Positions 23,789 to 26,291 of a stretch of DNA of 26,291 nucleotides are shown in pieces. Origin of the DNA: JAGOZV01 sp964622895 (GTDB lineage Bacteria; Patescibacteriota; Saccharimonadia; Saccharimonadales; Saccharimonadaceae); contig CAZUSB010000006.1 in the NCBI GenBank assembly GCA_964622895.1, positions 1-26,291 on the forward strand, read 5' to 3'. The position numbers were made by a program, and so were the translations under genes. Each line of letters starts with the position of its first letter. The stretch's first letter is position 1. The notes beneath the pieces are model-generated. The model did not search any database and was not told the origin of the DNA. It was given only the letters and a program-made list of their open reading frames with translations.

Positions 23789-26191
23789 TTATTTTTTCTT
23801 AGCAAAACTAAAGCCGCCCATAGAACCGCCGGTGCGAACTTTTTGCTCTTTAACTTTTTCTACTGAAATGGTTTGCTGCTCGGATTGATGCCGTGGCTTA
23901 ACGTGTAGATAGTAGGTAGTTTTTAACCCACGTTTCCATGCTTCCATGTAAATTTTTTCGTACTCATCAATATCACGAGTTTCCAGATAAATATTTCGGC
24001 TGATTGCTTGGTCAACCCATTTTTGGGCACGTCCAGCGACCTCAATAAAAGCATAGGGTGACAATTGAAAACTGGTTTTATAAATATCCTTAATCTTTTG
24101 TGGGATTTGTGAAATATTTTGCACATCGCCCTGCTCTACTAGCAGATCTTCTTTTACTTCATCCCAAATACCGATCTCTTTTAGCTGATTAACCAGGTTT
24201 TTATTAATCTCTAGGAACTTGCCGTTCAAAGTTGAGCGGCTAAATATCTGAGAAAATTGTGGGTCAATACCTGGAGTAGTACCGGCGATATGTCCAATAT
24301 TGGCAGTCGGTGCGATCGCCATAACAGTGGCGTTACGCATGCCTTTTTTGACTTTTTTACGTAATTTTTCCCAATCTTGCTTACGTGCGCGGCTGATTTT
24401 TACTTTTTCACCTCGATCTTTTTCTAGTAAATCAATCGTGTCTATCGGTAAAATACCCAGGTCCCAGCCACTACCCTTGTAGCTTGGATAACTTCCTAAT
24501 TTTTGAGCCAAGTTTGCCGACTCGTCAATCGCATAATAACTAATAAACTCCGCTAACTCATCAACTAAGTCATAAGCTTCTTCGCTTTCATAACTATAAC
24601 CCATTTTTTCTAAAACGTCTGACAACCCCATAAACCCAAGCCCCAGCGCGCGTGTCTGGCTATTGGCATGCATAGCTTCAGGCACCGGCAATTTCGTAAT
24701 ATCAACAAGATTATCTAATTGCCGGATAGCACTTCTGACGCTCGCTTCCATCTCGGTAAAATCCCATTTTTTAGTTTTAGGATCTAAGAATGCCGACAGA
24801 TTGATACTGACGAGATTACAGACAGAAATATTGTCATTGTCTTGTGGTAATGTGATTTCGGTGCAGAGATTTGACAAATGAATCGTGCCAGTATTGTTAT
24901 TTAACGCTCGCACGTTGATAGTGTCTTTCCAGGTTAACCACGGGTGAGCAGTTGCCTGAAGCTGAATCAACATTTGTCGAAATTGCTCACGCGCAGATGT
25001 TTTTTCGAATCTTTTAATCTTGCCTTTGTCTGCTTGTTTAATATAATAATTATATCTTTTTGCAAACTCATCACCATAAAGTTCAGTCAAATCCATGACG
25101 TCAGCAGGATCAAACATATACCAATCTTCATCATTTTTAACTCGACGCATAAACTCATCGCTCATAAATACTGCGATATTAGCAAATCGTGTACGAAAAT
25201 AAGGATCGCCAGAGTTACTGCGCAGATCCAAAAACTGCGGAAAATTGATGTGCCAGTTTTCCATATATAGAGCCGCCGCACCAGCCTTTTTGCCTTTTCT
25301 ACTAACTGCAAATAAAGCCGTATCAATCATTTTCATAAATGGAATCGGCCCGGTACTCTCGGTGTTTGTAGTCTTAACGGGACTCCCCGCTGCACGGAGC
25401 TTGGTAAACCCTATACCAATCCCGCCAGTCCCCTTAGCAATAAACATCGTATCGCGAACACTCTTTGCAATTGATTCCATATCGTCATCAACATTTATCA
25501 AAAAACAGTTGGAAAGTTGAGGAAATGCACCACCAGCATTAACACGAGTTGAACCTCCAGGTACATAATGAAGATTGCTCATGTGATGATAAAAATCAAG
25601 CGCCGATTTTGTCGGGTCTTTTTCGTTTAAGCTCATCCCCATAGCAATTCGCATATGGGTGTATTGTGGTAGTTCAACCGCCTCGGCACTGCCCTTGCGC
25701 AAGGCGTAACGACTAGCGTTAGTCACCACCCCTAGATACTTACTCAGCTTATCCTTCTCTGGATCAAGAGCGCCTGCTAGTTCGTCTAGATCAAAGCGAC
25801 CGTCTGTTAGTTCAGGCGTTAACAGTCCTTCTTCAACCCCCCACTTGATGAACTCTGGAAATTTTTCAGTATGTAGCTTTTTGAGCTCTGATTCATTTTT
25901 GTATTCACCAAGATTCTTTTTATACATAGCGTCAAGCATCAAATAGCTAGCGACACTATCATAATCAGGGTCGTCTTTGATATTTTGTAGAGCTGCATTG
26001 ACTAACGACTCAGTCAGCTGCTCGGTTGTCATTTTATTGAAAAGTGTAAGTTCTGTTTGCTTGGCGATAGTCGCTACCATTTCAATCTGGCTAGGTAGGC
26101 CAGTAGTTGCCTGCAATAATTTAAGTTTTATACGGCTAGCGTCGTAGTCCTGTAAAGTGCCATCACTGGTCGTGACCTGAAGTGCTTTCAT
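23789..26191 (-). CDS. nrdA: Ribonucleoside-diphosphate reductase alpha subunit without C-terminal redox cysteines
   Basis: Reduces ribonucleotides to deoxyribonucleotides. 800 residues: an N-terminal ATP-cone for allosteric activity control (about 1-92) and the ten-stranded catalytic barrel. Active-site residues are present: C229 (QLSNCFLI), N441, C443 and E445 (NLCTEI), C458 (VCNLVSINL), and the radical-transfer pair Y760/Y761 (KTTYYLH). These three cysteines are the only ones in the protein. The usual C-terminal arm ending in CxxC or CxxxxC, which re-reduces the active-site disulfide, is absent; the chain ends ...GGSMGGFSFAKKK 39 residues after Y761. It is followed 22 nt later by nrdB. Upstream are NrdR-box-like palindromes and a TTTATA/TATATA promoter. 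Confidence 0.97.
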   Translation of the reverse strand: MKALQVTTSDGTLQDYDASRIKLKLLQATTGLPSQIEMVATIAKQTELTLFNKMTTEQLTESLVNAALQNIKDDPDYDSVASYLMLDAMYKKNLGEYKNESELKKLHTEKFPEFIKWGVEEGLLTPELTDGRFDLDELAGALDPEKDKLSKYLGVVTNASRYALRKGSAEAVELPQYTHMRIAMGMSLNEKDPTKSALDFYHHMSNLHYVPGGSTRVNAGGAFPQLSNCFLINVDDDMESIAKSVRDTMFIAKGTGGIGIGFTKLRAAGSPVKTTNTESTGPIPFMKMIDTALFAVSRKGKKAGAAALYMENWHINFPQFLDLRSNSGDPYFRTRFANIAVFMSDEFMRRVKNDEDWYMFDPADVMDLTELYGDEFAKRYNYYIKQADKGKIKRFEKTSAREQFRQMLIQLQATAHPWLTWKDTINVRALNNNTGTIHLSNLCTEITLPQDNDNISVCNLVSINLSAFLDPKTKKWDFTEMEASVRSAIRQLDNLVDITKLPVPEAMHANSQTRALGLGFMGLSDVLEKMGYSYESEEAYDLVDELAEFISYYAIDESANLAQKLGSYPSYKGSGWDLGILPIDTIDLLEKDRGEKVKISRARKQDWEKLRKKVKKGMRNATVMAIAPTANIGHIAGTTPGIDPQFSQIFSRSTLNGKFLEINKNLVNQLKEIGIWDEVKEDLLVEQGDVQNISQIPQKIKDIYKTSFQLSPYAFIEVAGRAQKWVDQAISRNIYLETRDIDEYEKIYMEAWKRGLKTTYYLHVKPRHQSEQQTISVEKVKEQKVRTGGSMGGFSFAKKK

Positions 26192-26213
26192 TGTTTTTTA
26201 CCCCAATCTCTGA

Positions 26214-26229
26214 TGTGACTATAGTCACA
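26214..26229. promoter_or_regulatory. Perfect 16-bp palindrome in the nrdA leader/promoter
   Basis: TGTGACTATAGTCACA is perfectly self-complementary. It fits TGTGA-N6-TCACA, the CRP/FNR-family site, and its centre is exactly 31 bp from the centre of the NrdR-like box at 26245-26260. It covers a possible second -10 (TATAGT). It is either an operator for another regulator or a divergent member of the NrdR array. Confidence 0.6.
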
Positions 26230-26244
26230 CTGTTTATTTATTCA

Positions 26245-26260
26245 TCACTATATATGGTGT
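26245..26260. promoter_or_regulatory. NrdR-box-like operator at nrdA
   Basis: The 16 bp match acaCwAtATaTwGtgt at 14 positions (core CACTATATATGGTG). They overlap the likely nrdA -10 (minus-strand TATATA, 26254-26249, 17 nt from TTTATA at 26277-26272), as expected for repression by NrdR. Confidence 0.7.
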
Positions 26261-26276
26261 CTATACATAAGTATAA

Positions 26277-26291
26277 ACGCTATATATATGG
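26277..26291. promoter_or_regulatory. Partial third NrdR-like box at the window edge
   Basis: ACGCTATATATATGG, cut by the window edge, shares its first 12 bases with the box in front of the CxxC gene. Its centre is 32 bp from that of the 26245-26260 box. NrdR boxes usually occur in pairs about 31-32 bp apart. Confidence 0.45.

Noticed and set aside
24944..25270. 108-residue plus-strand frame opposite nrdA
   Set aside because: Antisense of a highly conserved NrdA catalytic region.

Overview
The window reads as a gene-dense chromosomal segment of a reduced bacterium of the Patescibacteria/CPR, most likely Candidatus Saccharibacteria (TM7). This is inferred from moderate-to-low GC, very short intergenic gaps, stop/start overlaps (ATGA, TAATG, TAA|ATG), TGA used as a stop (standard code), a short primary sigma factor, an S20 with a long basic tail, a TrbL/VirB6-like membrane protein, and several housekeeping enzymes that have lost normally conserved metal ligands. 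No database search was possible.

Layout. 1-1250 (minus): a VapB/VapC-type toxin-antitoxin pair translationally coupled to a family-4-like uracil-DNA glycosylase without any cysteine. 1256-4327: pnp and rpsO on the minus strand, separated by an inserted plus-strand cupin gene and a bidirectional terminator. 4429-7101 (plus): an 890-residue polytopic membrane protein with a signal peptide. 7079-9610 (minus): truB and an upstream DHH protein in the usual NrnA position whose catalytic motifs are degraded. 9785-10198 (plus): rpsT. 10207-15232 (minus): polA, a one-TM protein, mutM and holA, a replication/repair set. 15306-15875 (plus): an archaeal-type P-loop kinase. 15872-18584 (minus): dnaG-sigA, a remnant of the macromolecular synthesis operon. 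18666-19319 (plus): a one-TM protein. 19345-22424 (minus): argS-mscL-orn-mmcQ. 22469-26191 (minus): nrdA, nrdB and a 51-residue CxxC protein.

Most notable: the class I ribonucleotide reductase alpha subunit keeps its three active-site cysteines but has no cysteine pair at its C terminus. A separate 51-residue protein encoded just after nrdB ends in ...CIGCQ, which resembles the missing redox tail, and its promoter carries an NrdR-box-like palindrome like that at nrdA. This suggests a reductase whose thiol shuttle is supplied in trans. The beta subunit has the residues of a tyrosyl-radical-free (class Ic-like) enzyme.

Other themes: DnaG has lost all four zinc ligands in exact register; the UDG has lost its Fe-S cysteines; the NrnA-locus DHH protein looks inactive while an intact Orn is present; and at least seven genes have a -10 box only 6-9 nt before the start codon, implying leaderless transcripts alongside Shine-Dalgarno-led genes.
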